Assembly (NCBI GenBank): GCA_944382785.1
Contig: CALWNO010000026.1
Location: 1-36,151, forward strand
Direction of reading: 5' to 3'
DNA: 36,151 nt
From: an uncultured Gemmiger sp.
Lineage (GTDB): Bacteria > Bacillota > Clostridia > Oscillospirales > Ruminococcaceae
Shown here: positions 8,020 to 16,804 of the stretch, in pieces
Numbering within the stretch: the stretch's first letter is position 1
How the letters are laid out: every line of letters starts with the position of its first letter
The notes under the pieces: model-generated
Databases searched by the model: none
What the model saw: the letters and a program-made list of their open reading frames with translations, nothing else
What the model was told of the DNA's origin: nothing
Made by a program: the position numbers and the translations under genes

Positions 8020-9766
8020 GATCACGATCTTCCTGTTGGCGGCACTGGCGTTACTGGCACTGGCCGCAGCATCGGGCGCGGCCTTTCTCCGGCAGGCTGC
8101 CGCCCCCGCTCCGGAGGACGCCCCCTCCCCCGCGTCCGAAGCGACCGCAGCACCGAAAACCGTGCAGGACATCAACACCGTGGGCATGACCGAAAACAAA
8201 AGTATTTACAGTGAGGATGACCCCCAGAGCCTGGTGTACTTCTATGTCACCGTACAGCGGGGCGACGCCGGTTCGGACACCGACCATTCCTTTGCCCAGG
8301 TCAACAGCGCCGTTCGCTTTGCGGAGGACAGCCATGTGGACAACGACATTCTGGCCCGGGCGATCGTGCAGGTAGGCAATGCCGACGGGCCTCAGCCCGG
8401 TATGCTGGGCTATGATGCCACCGAAAGCAATGCCACCATCCGGGTACGGGGAAATTCGTCCTCGGTACGGCCGCAAAAATCCTACAAGCTGGATCTGGAC
8501 GACGAGGCCGGACTCTGGCGCGGGCAGAGCAACATTGCCCTGAACAAGCACAATTTCGACGCCACCCGGCTGCGCAACAAGCTCTATTTTGACCTGCTGC
8601 GCCCGGTGGAGAATATTTCCAGCCTGCGCACCCAGTTTGTGCGGCTGTATATCAAGGACGAAACGGCAGGCGAGACCTCCTTCACCGACTACGGGCTGTT
8701 CACCCAGGCGGAGGTACCCACCAAAAAATATATGGCCAACCACGGTCTGGATTCAGAGGGGTATCTGTACAAGGCTATCAGCTTCAATTTCGAAATGTCC
8801 GACGCCCTGAAGAACTTCGATGACCCGGAATTCGACCAGGCAGCCTTCGATCAGATTCTCAGCTGCAAAGGGCGGCAGGACAACCAGAAACTCATCGATC
8901 TGGTCAACCTCATTGCCGACAGGAGCGTGGATATCAACGAGATCGTGGGCAACTACATAGACCGGGACAACTATCTGACCTGGCTGGCTTACAACATCCT
9001 GATGGGAAACAACGACACCACGGTACAGAATTTCTATCTGTACAGCCCTCTGAACAGTCAGAAGTGGTTCTTCATCCCCTGGGATGGCGACAACTGCCTG
9101 CACTGGCAGGAAGACGAGCTGGAGGGACTGACCGGCAACTACGGCAGTTGGGAGCATGGCGTGGCCAACTATTGGGGCGTACTGCTCCACCAGCGCTTTT
9201 TGAAAAACGAGTCCAACCGGGCCGAACTGGCTGCCAGGGTGGACGAACTGCATGAAACCATCAACCGGGACACCGTCAACGCTCTGGCCCAACAGTACGA
9301 CGAGGTGGTGCGCCCCTATGCCCTGGCCATGCCGGATTTCTATTACCTGGGCAACACAGCCCAGGAACGGGACGCCATTCTGGCCGGTCTGGGGGACCAG
9401 GTGGAACTGGCATATCAGCAGTTCTACGACAGCCTGCATGAGCTGATGCCCTTCTTCATGTATCAGCCGGTGCAGGAGGACCAGACCATCCTGTTCCGGT
9501 GGGAGGATGCCTACGACTTCGACAATCAGCCCATCACCTATCGGCTGCAGGTGGCCGCTACACCGGACTTTGCCGCCCCGGTGGTGGATGTGTCCGGGCT
9601 GACCAGCACCGAATACCCGGTGTCCGCCGCCCAGCTGCCTGCCGGGACCTGGTATTTTGCAGTGACCGCCGAGACCCAGGATGGCCGCACTGCCCCTGCC
9701 ATGAACAAAATCCAGGTCAGCGACGTGTACTATCCCGGCGTGGACCGTACGGAGGTGACCTTATGA
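8000..9766 (+). CDS. CotH-family kinase-like secreted/membrane-anchored protein
   Basis: 588 aa. I chose GTG 8000 because AAAGGAGG lies 7-8 nt before it; the gene then overlaps pelG by 20 nt. There is a membrane anchor or signal segment at residues 8-30, followed by a Pro/Ala-rich linker. The CotH domain spans about 70-480: ATIRVRGNSSS (145-155), RPQKSYKLDL (157-166), LNKH (181-184) and the metal motif FIPWDGD (358-364). CotH proteins are atypical protein kinases; Bacillus CotH phosphorylates coat proteins. Residues about 495-575 form a fibronectin-III/Ig-like domain. Immediately downstream are VTC-like and DUF4956 genes, a trio that recurs with CotH genes. Substrate unknown: protein, glycan or teichoic-type polymer. 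Confidence 0.85.
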   Translation: MKRTGNKITIFLLAALALLALAAASGAAFLRQAAAPAPEDAPSPASEATAAPKTVQDINTVGMTENKSIYSEDDPQSLVYFYVTVQRGDAGSDTDHSFAQVNSAVRFAEDSHVDNDILARAIVQVGNADGPQPGMLGYDATESNATIRVRGNSSSVRPQKSYKLDLDDEAGLWRGQSNIALNKHNFDATRLRNKLYFDLLRPVENISSLRTQFVRLYIKDETAGETSFTDYGLFTQAEVPTKKYMANHGLDSEGYLYKAISFNFEMSDALKNFDDPEFDQAAFDQILSCKGRQDNQKLIDLVNLIADRSVDINEIVGNYIDRDNYLTWLAYNILMGNNDTTVQNFYLYSPLNSQKWFFIPWDGDNCLHWQEDELEGLTGNYGSWEHGVANYWGVLLHQRFLKNESNRAELAARVDELHETINRDTVNALAQQYDEVVRPYALAMPDFYYLGNTAQERDAILAGLGDQVELAYQQFYDSLHELMPFFMYQPVQEDQTILFRWEDAYDFDNQPITYRLQVAATPDFAAPVVDVSGLTSTEYPVSAAQLPAGTWYFAVTAETQDGRTAPAMNKIQVSDVYYPGVDRTEVTL

Positions 9767-10461
9767 ATCCCGCCTACCGCCATGAACTGAAATACCTGGT
9801 GAACCAGAGCGAATACCGCCAGTTGCAGACTGTGCTGCACTCCCTGCTGGGACACGATGCCCACGCAGGCCCCGGCGGCGAATACAATATCCGCAGCCTC
9901 TACCTGGACGACCTCTACCATACCGCCTACCGCCAGAAGATGGCTGGAGTGGAGGTGCGCAAGAAATACCGGGTGCGCATCTACAACTGTGCGGACCGGC
10001 ATATCGCACTGGAATGCAAGTACAAAAACGGCGCTTACATTTATAAAAAGTCCGTTCCCCTTACGATGGCGGAATACGGTGCCCTATGCCGGGGACACTT
10101 CGGCTTTCTGCTGCAAAAGCCCCAGCCTATGGCCCGGCAGTTCTTTCTGGAAGCCCGGGCCAACATCATCCGCCCCTGTGTGATCGTGGCCTATGACCGG
10201 GAAGCCTTCGTCAACGATGTGGGCACCGTGCGCATCACCTTTGACAAAACCCTCACGGCCATGGCCCCCCGGCAGGATCTTTTTGACCCTGAGGCGTCCG
10301 GTTATCATGTGCTGCCTCCAGGACAGATGATTCTGGAAGTCAAGTTTACCGGCATTCTGCCGGAGTACATCCAAAGTATCTTTCGCGCCTACTCCTTTGT
10401 CAGGACATCGGCCTCCAAGTTCTGCCTTTGTGCGGATCAGGTCCGGCATACCCTGGGATGA
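9763..10461 (+). CDS. VTC-domain (polyphosphate polymerase-like) protein
   Basis: 232 aa, ATGA overlap with the CotH gene. It has a complete triphosphate-tunnel fold signature: RHELKYLV (6-13), RSLYLDD (44-50), KKYRVRIY (67-74), LECKYK (83-88), YDREAF (144-149), VRITFDK (156-162), LEVKF (191-195) and SKFCLC (218-223). These supply the basic and acidic tunnel residues used by VTC4 to make polyphosphate from ATP. The protein is soluble without SPX or membrane parts, so any membrane contact would be through the DUF4956 neighbour. Inferred role: nucleotide triphosphate-dependent polyphosphate or phosphoryl-donor production serving this envelope glycan locus. Confidence 0.85.
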   Translation: MNPAYRHELKYLVNQSEYRQLQTVLHSLLGHDAHAGPGGEYNIRSLYLDDLYHTAYRQKMAGVEVRKKYRVRIYNCADRHIALECKYKNGAYIYKKSVPLTMAEYGALCRGHFGFLLQKPQPMARQFFLEARANIIRPCVIVAYDREAFVNDVGTVRITFDKTLTAMAPRQDLFDPEASGYHVLPPGQMILEVKFTGILPEYIQSIFRAYSFVRTSASKFCLCADQVRHTLG

Positions 10462-10492
10462 GCAGCGCGCCGTGCAGGAGGAATCTTTCATC

Positions 10493-11164
10493 ATGACCTT
10501 TCAAGATCTGTTCAAAAAATCCGCGTTGGAACTGTTTCCCAACCAGATTGACCCCTTGACCCTGATCCTTACCCTGGTCATCGCCTTCCTCATCGGGATG
10601 GGCATCTTTGCGGTCTACCGTCGCTGCTTCATCGGCGTGGTGTACGACCATGCCCTGAATCTTTCCCTGGTGATCATGACCTTGCTGGTGGCCGTGATCA
10701 TCGTCACCATCAGCACCAACATCACCCTGTCCCTGGGTATGGTGGGCGCGCTCAGCATCGTACGCTACCGCACCGCCGTCAAGAATCCACTGGACCTGAT
10801 GTTCCTGTTCTGGGCCATCACCTCCGGCATCGCCATCGGGGCGCAGTATTACTACATCGCCTTTGTGGCCTGGATTGTGGTCACCCTGGCCCTGGTCTTT
10901 CTTAAACGGCTTAAGGGCAACGCGGGCACCTATGTTCTTATTGTAACCTATCGGTCCGACCCCGATGTGGAGGAGGCCATTCGCCGCTGCCTGCACGACC
11001 AGCCGGGCAAATTCCGGTCCAAGGTGGTCAAGGGCGGCACCACCGAGCTGACTATGGAACTCTACCTGAAAACCGACAACCTGAACATTACCCAGCCGGT
11101 ACAGAACATTGACGGGGTGCAGGATGTCACGCTGGTGGAGTACCGGGGTAATCTGGAGGCATGA
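10493..11164 (+). CDS. DUF4956 membrane protein
   Basis: 223 aa, start at ATG 10493 preceded by AGGAGG, 31 nt after the VTC gene. There are membrane segments at about 22-41, 57-78, 102-116 and 119-137. The family hallmark LGMVGALSIVRYRTAVKNP occupies residues 81-99 between segments. A soluble C-terminal domain of about 80 residues (146-223) has an ACT/MgtC-C-like look. The function of DUF4956 is not established. Its constant company with CotH and VTC genes suggests a membrane partner, perhaps coupling polyphosphate synthesis to transport or to the outside of the cell. Confidence 0.82.
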   Translation: MTFQDLFKKSALELFPNQIDPLTLILTLVIAFLIGMGIFAVYRRCFIGVVYDHALNLSLVIMTLLVAVIIVTISTNITLSLGMVGALSIVRYRTAVKNPLDLMFLFWAITSGIAIGAQYYYIAFVAWIVVTLALVFLKRLKGNAGTYVLIVTYRSDPDVEEAIRRCLHDQPGKFRSKVVKGGTTELTMELYLKTDNLNITQPVQNIDGVQDVTLVEYRGNLEA

Positions 11165-12537
11165 TGCAGGCCCGCCGATGGATTCCGCTGCTTCTGCTGG
11201 GGCTGCTCCTGGCGGCCGCCGCCCTGCTGCGGCTGCGCATCCCACTGACAGCGGAAGAAATTCCCGCCTCGAACAAGCCGGTGACCAATCCCATGAAGGG
11301 ACTGGCCGCCTGGGGGGAGAACTACCGACAGGACCCCTATGTGTCCTTTGCCTATGTGCCGGTGTACTGGAATGAGCTGGAACCCCGACAAGGAGAATAC
11401 GACTTTGCCTCCCTGGAAGAGCGCTGCCACTTTGCCCAGTGGCGGGCCGACGGGGTGCGGCTGATCCTGCGCCTGGTGCCCGATACTCCCTCTGAGGAGC
11501 GGCACATGGATATCCCCCAATGGCTGTACGATGCCATGGACGGTGCGGGGACCTGGTACGATGGGGACTACGGGCAGGGGTTCAGCCCCGACTATGAAAA
11601 CGAGCTTTTCCGTCAGGCGCACCGGGCGCTGATCACCGCCTTGGGGCAGCGGTATGCCGATGACCCCCAGGTCGCTTTTATCGAGCTGGGCAGTCTGGGG
11701 CATTGGGGAGAATGGCATGTGGATACCGGCGCAGGCATCGCCCCCTTCCCCACCCAGACAGTCACCGACGGTTATGTACAGGATTACCTGGCCATTTTTT
11801 CCCCGGACCGTCTGCTGCTGCGCCGCCCCTATACAATCGGGCGGGACCACGGATTGGGATTGTATAACGATTCCTTCGGTCTGCCGGGGTCTCATGAAGA
11901 ATGGCTTTCCTGGATTTCCGACGGCTACCAGTCCGACCAGAACGGCGAGTGGCTGCCCGGTATGCCGGATTTCTGGCGTTCGGCTCCTTTCGGCGGAGAG
12001 TTTTCCCCCCAGCAGGAGGACGCCTGGTATTTTAGCGCTGATCAGTTTCCCACCACATTGGCTTTGCTGCAACAAAGCCACACCACCTTTCTGGGCCCCA
12101 ACGCCCCCGCTTACGGGGAGCTTTCCGGCACTGAGGCGGACCATTTGCGCACCTTGCTGGCTGAGATGGGCTACACCCTGGGGGTGCGGGATTGCAAGCT
12201 CTGGCGCGCCGCCTTTTCCCGGGCCTTGCAGGCGGAACTCACCTGGGAGAATACCGGCCTGGCCCCCTTGTACGCCGACTGGCCCGTTGCGCTGGAACTG
12301 CGGGACGAAACCGGTCAGACCGTATGGTCCGGCCAGGCAGACGCCCCCTTCTCAGACTTGGGACCCGGCCGCCACACTCTCACCTTTTCCCTGCCCGGTG
12401 CAGGGGCACTGCCCGGTGGGACCTACACTCTCTGGGTGGGTATCACAGACCCCTTGACCGGGATTCCGGGGGTGGCTTTGCAGATGGAAACGGAGCATGA
12501 TGGGGCTCTCTATCGTGTCGCAACGTTCTCCCTTTGA
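11161..12537 (+). CDS. Membrane-anchored DUF4832 glycosidase-like protein
   Basis: 458 aa. ATG 11161 overlaps the DUF4956 stop; the second ATG at 11164 fits the GGAGG spacing slightly better. A signal anchor covers residues 7-25. A TIM-barrel glycoside-hydrolase-like domain follows: NPMKGL (43-48), VPVYWNELEP (66-75), LRLVPDT (103-109), FIELGSLGHWGEWH (173-186) with candidate acids Glu175 and Glu184, and GGEF around Glu280. The C-terminal 100 residues are a beta-sandwich. As the last gene of the operon it may cut or trim the polymer at the cell surface, standing in for the hydrolase half of PelA. Activity is inferred from fold features only. Confidence 0.72.
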   Translation: MMQARRWIPLLLLGLLLAAAALLRLRIPLTAEEIPASNKPVTNPMKGLAAWGENYRQDPYVSFAYVPVYWNELEPRQGEYDFASLEERCHFAQWRADGVRLILRLVPDTPSEERHMDIPQWLYDAMDGAGTWYDGDYGQGFSPDYENELFRQAHRALITALGQRYADDPQVAFIELGSLGHWGEWHVDTGAGIAPFPTQTVTDGYVQDYLAIFSPDRLLLRRPYTIGRDHGLGLYNDSFGLPGSHEEWLSWISDGYQSDQNGEWLPGMPDFWRSAPFGGEFSPQQEDAWYFSADQFPTTLALLQQSHTTFLGPNAPAYGELSGTEADHLRTLLAEMGYTLGVRDCKLWRAAFSRALQAELTWENTGLAPLYADWPVALELRDETGQTVWSGQADAPFSDLGPGRHTLTFSLPGAGALPGGTYTLWVGITDPLTGIPGVALQMETEHDGALYRVATFSL

Positions 12538-12616
12538 AAAGCAGTCCGAAAAGGATGGTTTTCCGGGCCGGATTCCCTTGAGATATGGTGCGGACCACCC
12601 TTTTGCCGAACACAGA

Positions 12617-12657
12617 AAACACGCGGATGCGTCCTTTCTGGACACATCCGCGTGTTT
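12617..12657. terminator. Bidirectional terminator between convergent operons
   Basis: A 13-bp perfect stem (12617-12629 with 12645-12657, CACGCGGATG/CATCCGCGTG core) is capped by an inner GTCC/GGAC stem. AAA on one flank and TTT on the other let it serve both the Pel-like operon (+) and the ABC transporter operon (-). Confidence 0.85.
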
Positions 12658-12696
12658 GTTACTTGCCTTCTCCCCTGCTGATACAGGAGTGCTTCT

Positions 12697-13773
12697 TTAC
12701 AGCAGGTGGAGGCTTTCTTTTTCAAAGACGACCCAGGCGCTGTCGCCCACGTTATAGATCTTCTTGTTTTTGGGGTTGAAGTCGGTGATCTTGATCATGG
12801 TATTGCCCACCATGACATGATAGTTCTGGTAGGAACCCATGAAGCAGGACATAATCACCTTGCAGGGCAGCTGCCCCTGGTCAGCCAGAACGGCAGACTC
12901 CGGCCGGAGAACCAGGGTACATTGCTTGCCTTCCTCCAGAGCAGCGGCTCCCACCACATCCACAGGGTTTCCTTCCACGGTCACAACGGCGGAATCCCCC
13001 TGTTTGTGGGACAGCGGCCCCCGCAGGAAGTTGGCTTCCCCGATGAAGTCTGCCACAAACTCGTTGGCAGGATGATAGTAGACATCCTGCGGGGTTCCGA
13101 TCTGGGTCACCACACCTTTTTCCATGATGATGATCTTATCGGAAAGAGCCATGGCTTCGGACTGGTCGTGGGTGACATAAATGGCCGTGATCCCGGCCTC
13201 CTGCTGGATACGGCGGATCTCGGTGCGCATGGTTACACGGAGCTTGGCATCCAGGTTGGAAAGGGGTTCATCAAACAGCAGCACGCCCGGTTCCAGAACC
13301 AGGGCACGGGCCAATGCCACACGCTGCTGCTGGCCGCCGGACAGCTGGTTGGTCATCCGCCCTTCCATTCCTTCCAGGCCCACCAGCTTCAGGATATTGG
13401 TGACCTTTTCCTGGATGGTATGCTTGTCCAGTTTGCGCAGCTTCAGGCCATAAGCCACATTGTCGAAAATATTGTAATGGGGCAGCAAGGCATAACTCTG
13501 GAACACCATGGCGGTATCCCGCTTATTGGGGGTCAGGGCATTGATGGGCTCCCCGCCCAGATAAATCTCCCCTTCATCGGGACTTTCAAAGCCGGCAATC
13601 ATCCGCAGGGTCGTGGTCTTGCCGCAGCCGGAAGGTCCCAGCAGCGTCACAAAAGAGCCGGGCTCGATTTCCAGTTCGGCATCTTTGACGGCGTAAAAGT
13701 CTTTTCCTGTTTTGGGGTCCTTATAAATCTTGGAAATATGTTCCAGGCGTACGCCCTTTTTTTCTTTGGCCAT
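12697..13773 (-). CDS. ABC transporter ATPase (PotA/FbpC class)
   Basis: 358 aa; RBS GGAGG lies in the end of the permease gene, with a 1-nt gap. Walker A GPSGCGKTT (46-54), signature LSGGQ (144-148), Walker B VLLFDE (164-169), switch His202. A C-terminal TOBE-type regulatory domain spans about 240-358. It energises import together with the permease and binding protein encoded upstream on the same strand. This class serves polyamines, iron(III), thiamine or aminoethylphosphonate; sequence alone does not decide which. Confidence 0.92.
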   Translation of the reverse strand: MAKEKKGVRLEHISKIYKDPKTGKDFYAVKDAELEIEPGSFVTLLGPSGCGKTTTLRMIAGFESPDEGEIYLGGEPINALTPNKRDTAMVFQSYALLPHYNIFDNVAYGLKLRKLDKHTIQEKVTNILKLVGLEGMEGRMTNQLSGGQQQRVALARALVLEPGVLLFDEPLSNLDAKLRVTMRTEIRRIQQEAGITAIYVTHDQSEAMALSDKIIIMEKGVVTQIGTPQDVYYHPANEFVADFIGEANFLRGPLSHKQGDSAVVTVEGNPVDVVGAAALEEGKQCTLVLRPESAVLADQGQLPCKVIMSCFMGSYQNYHVMVGNTMIKITDFNPKNKKIYNVGDSAWVVFEKESLHLL

Positions 13774-13774
13774 T

Positions 13775-15490
13775 TCACTCTACCTCCTTGAGCTTGTGGC
13801 TGGTCCCGAAATACTTGATGACCAGATTCATCAAGAGGACAGAGCCATAGGTGATAACAATCAGGATTGTGGCAAAGGCACAGGCAATGCCGTAAGAGCC
13901 CTTCTCCGCGAATTCGTTGATCTGGACGGTGATAAGCAGGAACTGAGGCGTAACCAGCAGAATAATGGCGGAAATGGCCGTGATGCTGCGCACAAAAGCC
14001 GTGACCAGGCCGCTGAGGAAAGAATCCTTGATCAGCGGCAGTGTGACCGTCATGAACACCTGGAAACTATCGGCGCCCATATCGTAGGCGGATTCCTCAA
14101 TGCTCTTGTCGATCTGCCGCAGGGCAGAAATGCCGCTGCGGGTACCGGTGGGCAGAGAGCGCACAATAAAGACAATGATCAGGATGGCGGCACTGCCATA
14201 GATGCCGGACAGGAAGCCGGTACCGAACACACCGTTCACAAAGCCCCGGATATAGCCCACGCCCAGGACGGTGCCGGGCACGGCCATGGCCAGCATGGAA
14301 ACGAATTCAATAAAGCCTTTGGAACGGAAGTTCCGCTTGACCACCAGGTAGGAGATGATCATACTCAGCAAGGCCGTAATGGGAGCCGAAGCCAGGGACA
14401 GCAGGAAGGAGTCGCGGAACGCCTGCAGGCCCTTGTACTTTTCAAAGACGCGGATGAACCACTTGGGCGTCAGGGTGAAATCGTAGCCCCAGGTATTGAA
14501 ACAGGCACCCAGGGGAACACAGATATACATCAGGACAACGAACAGCGCCACCAGAGAGCACAGGATGGTCAGAGGCAGGGTCACGCTCTTGTCCTCAATA
14601 AGCATACGGGCCCGGGACGCCTTGCCGGTCAGGGTGGCAGCGGTCTTTTTCTCCAGCACATATTTCTGCACCAGATACATGAGCATGGTAATGCTCAGCA
14701 GGACCACGGCCATGGCGGCGGCGCCCTGTTTGTCGTACGCACCCGTGATCTGCAGATAAATGGTGGTGGCCAGGGTGTCATAGGAACCGCCGATGATCAT
14801 GGGGTTGGCGAAGTCGGCAATGGATTCAATGAAGGTTACCAAAAATGCATTGCCGAGGCCCGGCAGAATCAGAGGCAGGGTCACACTGGTGAACACCTTG
14901 AAGCGGGAAGCGCCCATATCCCGGGCAGCCTCTTCCAGGCTGGGGTCGATGTTCTTCAAAAGGCCCTTGAGCATCATGTAACACACAGGGAAGAAGGTCA
15001 GGGTCTGTACAACAGAAATGCCGCCAAACCCATAGACGCTGTTATCATAGATCTGCAGAAGATACCGGGTGATAATGCCCGCCTTGCCGAACAGCATGAT
15101 CATGGAAAGGGAGAGCACAAAGGGGGGTGAGACCACAGGCAGCATGGAGACTACCTGGAACAGCCTGGCGGTGAACTTGGTGCGGATCTTGACGTAAACT
15201 TCCACATAGGCAAACAGAAGGCCGATCATGGTGGACAGAATGCCCACGGTAAAACCGACTTTCAAGGTGTTGGTGATTGCCTTGCGGAAGCTGGGCATCT
15301 GGAAAATCCGCTCAAAGATAGACAGGGTGAGGCCGGTATCCTGACCATAGACACTGTCCACCAGCAGAATTGCCAGAGGGTAAAGAATAAACAGCGTCAG
15401 AAAAGCGATCAGAACAATGATGGTCGTGACCATAATGGGGTCTGCCAGCATCTTTTTCCGGTCCAATGCCGCGCTCTGGCGACTGGCCAT
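13775..15490 (-). CDS. Fused double-domain ABC permease (FbpB/AfuB-like)
   Basis: 571 aa with about 12 membrane segments. Two complete permease domains are fused, each with its own EAA loop for ATPase contact: SLEEAARDMGASRFKVF in the first half and SIEESAYDMGADSFQVF in the second. Iron(III)-type (FbpB/AfuB) permeases are commonly built this way. The start ATG 15490 has AGGAGG 9 nt upstream. It is separated from the binding-protein gene by 78 nt containing a hairpin. Confidence 0.9.
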   Translation of the reverse strand: MASRQSAALDRKKMLADPIMVTTIIVLIAFLTLFILYPLAILLVDSVYGQDTGLTLSIFERIFQMPSFRKAITNTLKVGFTVGILSTMIGLLFAYVEVYVKIRTKFTARLFQVVSMLPVVSPPFVLSLSMIMLFGKAGIITRYLLQIYDNSVYGFGGISVVQTLTFFPVCYMMLKGLLKNIDPSLEEAARDMGASRFKVFTSVTLPLILPGLGNAFLVTFIESIADFANPMIIGGSYDTLATTIYLQITGAYDKQGAAAMAVVLLSITMLMYLVQKYVLEKKTAATLTGKASRARMLIEDKSVTLPLTILCSLVALFVVLMYICVPLGACFNTWGYDFTLTPKWFIRVFEKYKGLQAFRDSFLLSLASAPITALLSMIISYLVVKRNFRSKGFIEFVSMLAMAVPGTVLGVGYIRGFVNGVFGTGFLSGIYGSAAILIIVFIVRSLPTGTRSGISALRQIDKSIEESAYDMGADSFQVFMTVTLPLIKDSFLSGLVTAFVRSITAISAIILLVTPQFLLITVQINEFAEKGSYGIACAFATILIVITYGSVLLMNLVIKYFGTSHKLKEVE

Positions 15491-15522
15491 AGAGGGTTCC
15501 TCCTTTCGGAAGCAAACTATAA

Positions 15523-15547
15523 GGGGATGGAGAATTTCTCCATCCCC
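15523..15547 (-). promoter_or_regulatory. Hairpin between binding-protein and permease genes
   Basis: Two perfect 12-nt arms (GGGGATGGAGAA / TTCTCCATCCCC) are separated by a single T. On the transcript (minus strand) only a short TTAT follows, so this is likely a partial terminator or an mRNA-stabilising stem. It would keep the binding-protein message more abundant than the permease/ATPase message, as is common in binding-protein-dependent transport operons. Confidence 0.7.
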
Positions 15548-15568
15548 CGAAGGTGTTTGTCGGCGCGG

Positions 15569-16723
15569 TTATTCTGTTTCGAAACGATCGTCACCGCCGC
15601 CCAGTGCGTTCATAACTTCCTCCACGTAGGTGGTGGTATTCTGCTTGGCATCCTCGAAGTCATAGTCCATGACGTTTTCGGGGTCCAGGCCGAACTCGCT
15701 GGCGATTTCGGGCTGCTTGGCGTTGTCGATGACCAGGAACTGGTAGGAACCGTTGTCCTGGGCCAGGTTGACACAATCGGGGCTCAGAGCGTACTCAATC
15801 CACAGTTTGGCGGCGTTCTCGTGCTGGGCGCCCTTGAAGATGGCGGTGGCGCCGATCTCGTAGGAAGTGCCGCTGGAGGGAATGATCAGTTCAATGTTGC
15901 CGTAGCCGTTGTCCACAATCTGGGTGATGCCGTCATGCAGGAAGCCGATGCCGATGACGCATTCGCCGGTGCCCACGTTCTTGGAGGGGCCGGAGCCGGA
16001 CTTGGTGTAGACCTGCACGTTCTTGTCCAGATCCACCAGGTACTGGATGCCCTCGTCATGGCCGTACTTCTGGATCATGGTATTGACAACCAGCTTGGCC
16101 GTGCCGGCGGTGTTGTAGTTGGAGGTCCAGATCAGGCCCTGGTATTCGGGCTTGAGCAGGTCGGGCCAGTCCTTGGGCGCTTCCAGACCCATGCGCTCCA
16201 GCTCGTCCTTGTTCACCATAAAGCCCAGGATGCCTTTGTAGATACCGTACCAGTTGCCGTCGGCATCGCGGTAGGCATCGCTCATCAGATGGGAGGCATT
16301 CTGTGCCTCGTAGGGCATCAGCAGGCCCTCGGCGGCACAGACGTTATAAGGATCGGTGGTACCGCCGAACCAGACATCGGCAGAGGGATTGCCGTTTTCT
16401 TCTTCGATCTTGCTCTGCACCTCACCGGTAGACAGGCGCTGGTACTGCACGTCGATGCCGTACAATTTTTCAAAGTTTTCGCAGGCGACGGCCAGGTATT
16501 CTTCCTCGCAGGAACCGTAGACGATCAGCTCGCCTTCGGCCTGAGCGGCAGCGATCAGGTCATCCAGGGAAGAGCCTGTCTCGGCAGTACCCGTCTCCGC
16601 GGTGGTGGCGGAGTCGGTGGCCGCCTGGGAGTCGCCGGTTCCGGAAGACGTGCCGGAACCACCACAGGCCGACAGGCTCAGAACCATTGCAGAAGCAAGC
16701 AACAGGGACGTAAACTTTTTCAT
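15569..16723 (-). CDS. ABC transporter substrate-binding lipoprotein (FbpA/AfuA class)
   Basis: 384 aa. It has a lipoprotein signal with the lipobox LSAC (Cys20) and a Gly/Ser/Thr-rich tether to about residue 50. The mature domain is type-II periplasmic-binding fold: ELIVYGSCEEEY near its start, then SADVWFGGTT, GSGPSKNVGTGECVIGIGF and SYEIGATAIFKGA. These are features of the iron(III)/aminoethylphosphonate-type binding family. RBS AGGAGG stands 9 nt before ATG 16723. First gene of the transport operon. The ligand is undetermined; the usual tyrosine pair of ferric-binding proteins is not evident to me, so iron should not be assumed. Confidence 0.88.
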   Translation of the reverse strand: MKKFTSLLLASAMVLSLSACGGSGTSSGTGDSQAATDSATTAETGTAETGSSLDDLIAAAQAEGELIVYGSCEEEYLAVACENFEKLYGIDVQYQRLSTGEVQSKIEEENGNPSADVWFGGTTDPYNVCAAEGLLMPYEAQNASHLMSDAYRDADGNWYGIYKGILGFMVNKDELERMGLEAPKDWPDLLKPEYQGLIWTSNYNTAGTAKLVVNTMIQKYGHDEGIQYLVDLDKNVQVYTKSGSGPSKNVGTGECVIGIGFLHDGITQIVDNGYGNIELIIPSSGTSYEIGATAIFKGAQHENAAKLWIEYALSPDCVNLAQDNGSYQFLVIDNAKQPEIASEFGLDPENVMDYDFEDAKQNTTTYVEEVMNALGGGDDRFETE

Positions 16724-16758
16724 GTATTCATACCTCCTCTGGTAGAATCTTTGAGAAA

Positions 16759-16787
16759 AGTATACGATTTAGTTAATCATTTGTCAA
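16759..16787 (-). promoter_or_regulatory. Strong promoter of the ABC transporter operon
   Basis: Minus strand: TTGACA (16782-16787), 17-bp spacer, TATACT (16759-16764). The start site is near 16752, giving a leader of about 28 nt. The 364-base gap 16724-17087 holds this promoter, the inverted repeat at 16805-16835 and the rightward promoter at 17020-17048; I see nothing else in it. Confidence 0.85.
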
Positions 16788-16804
16788 CAACTATATGTAA
16801 AAAT

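Noticed and set aside
13730-15130. 466-codon open frame on the plus strand
   Set aside because: Antisense to the fused permease gene, low-complexity His/Gln/Gly composition, no start signal.
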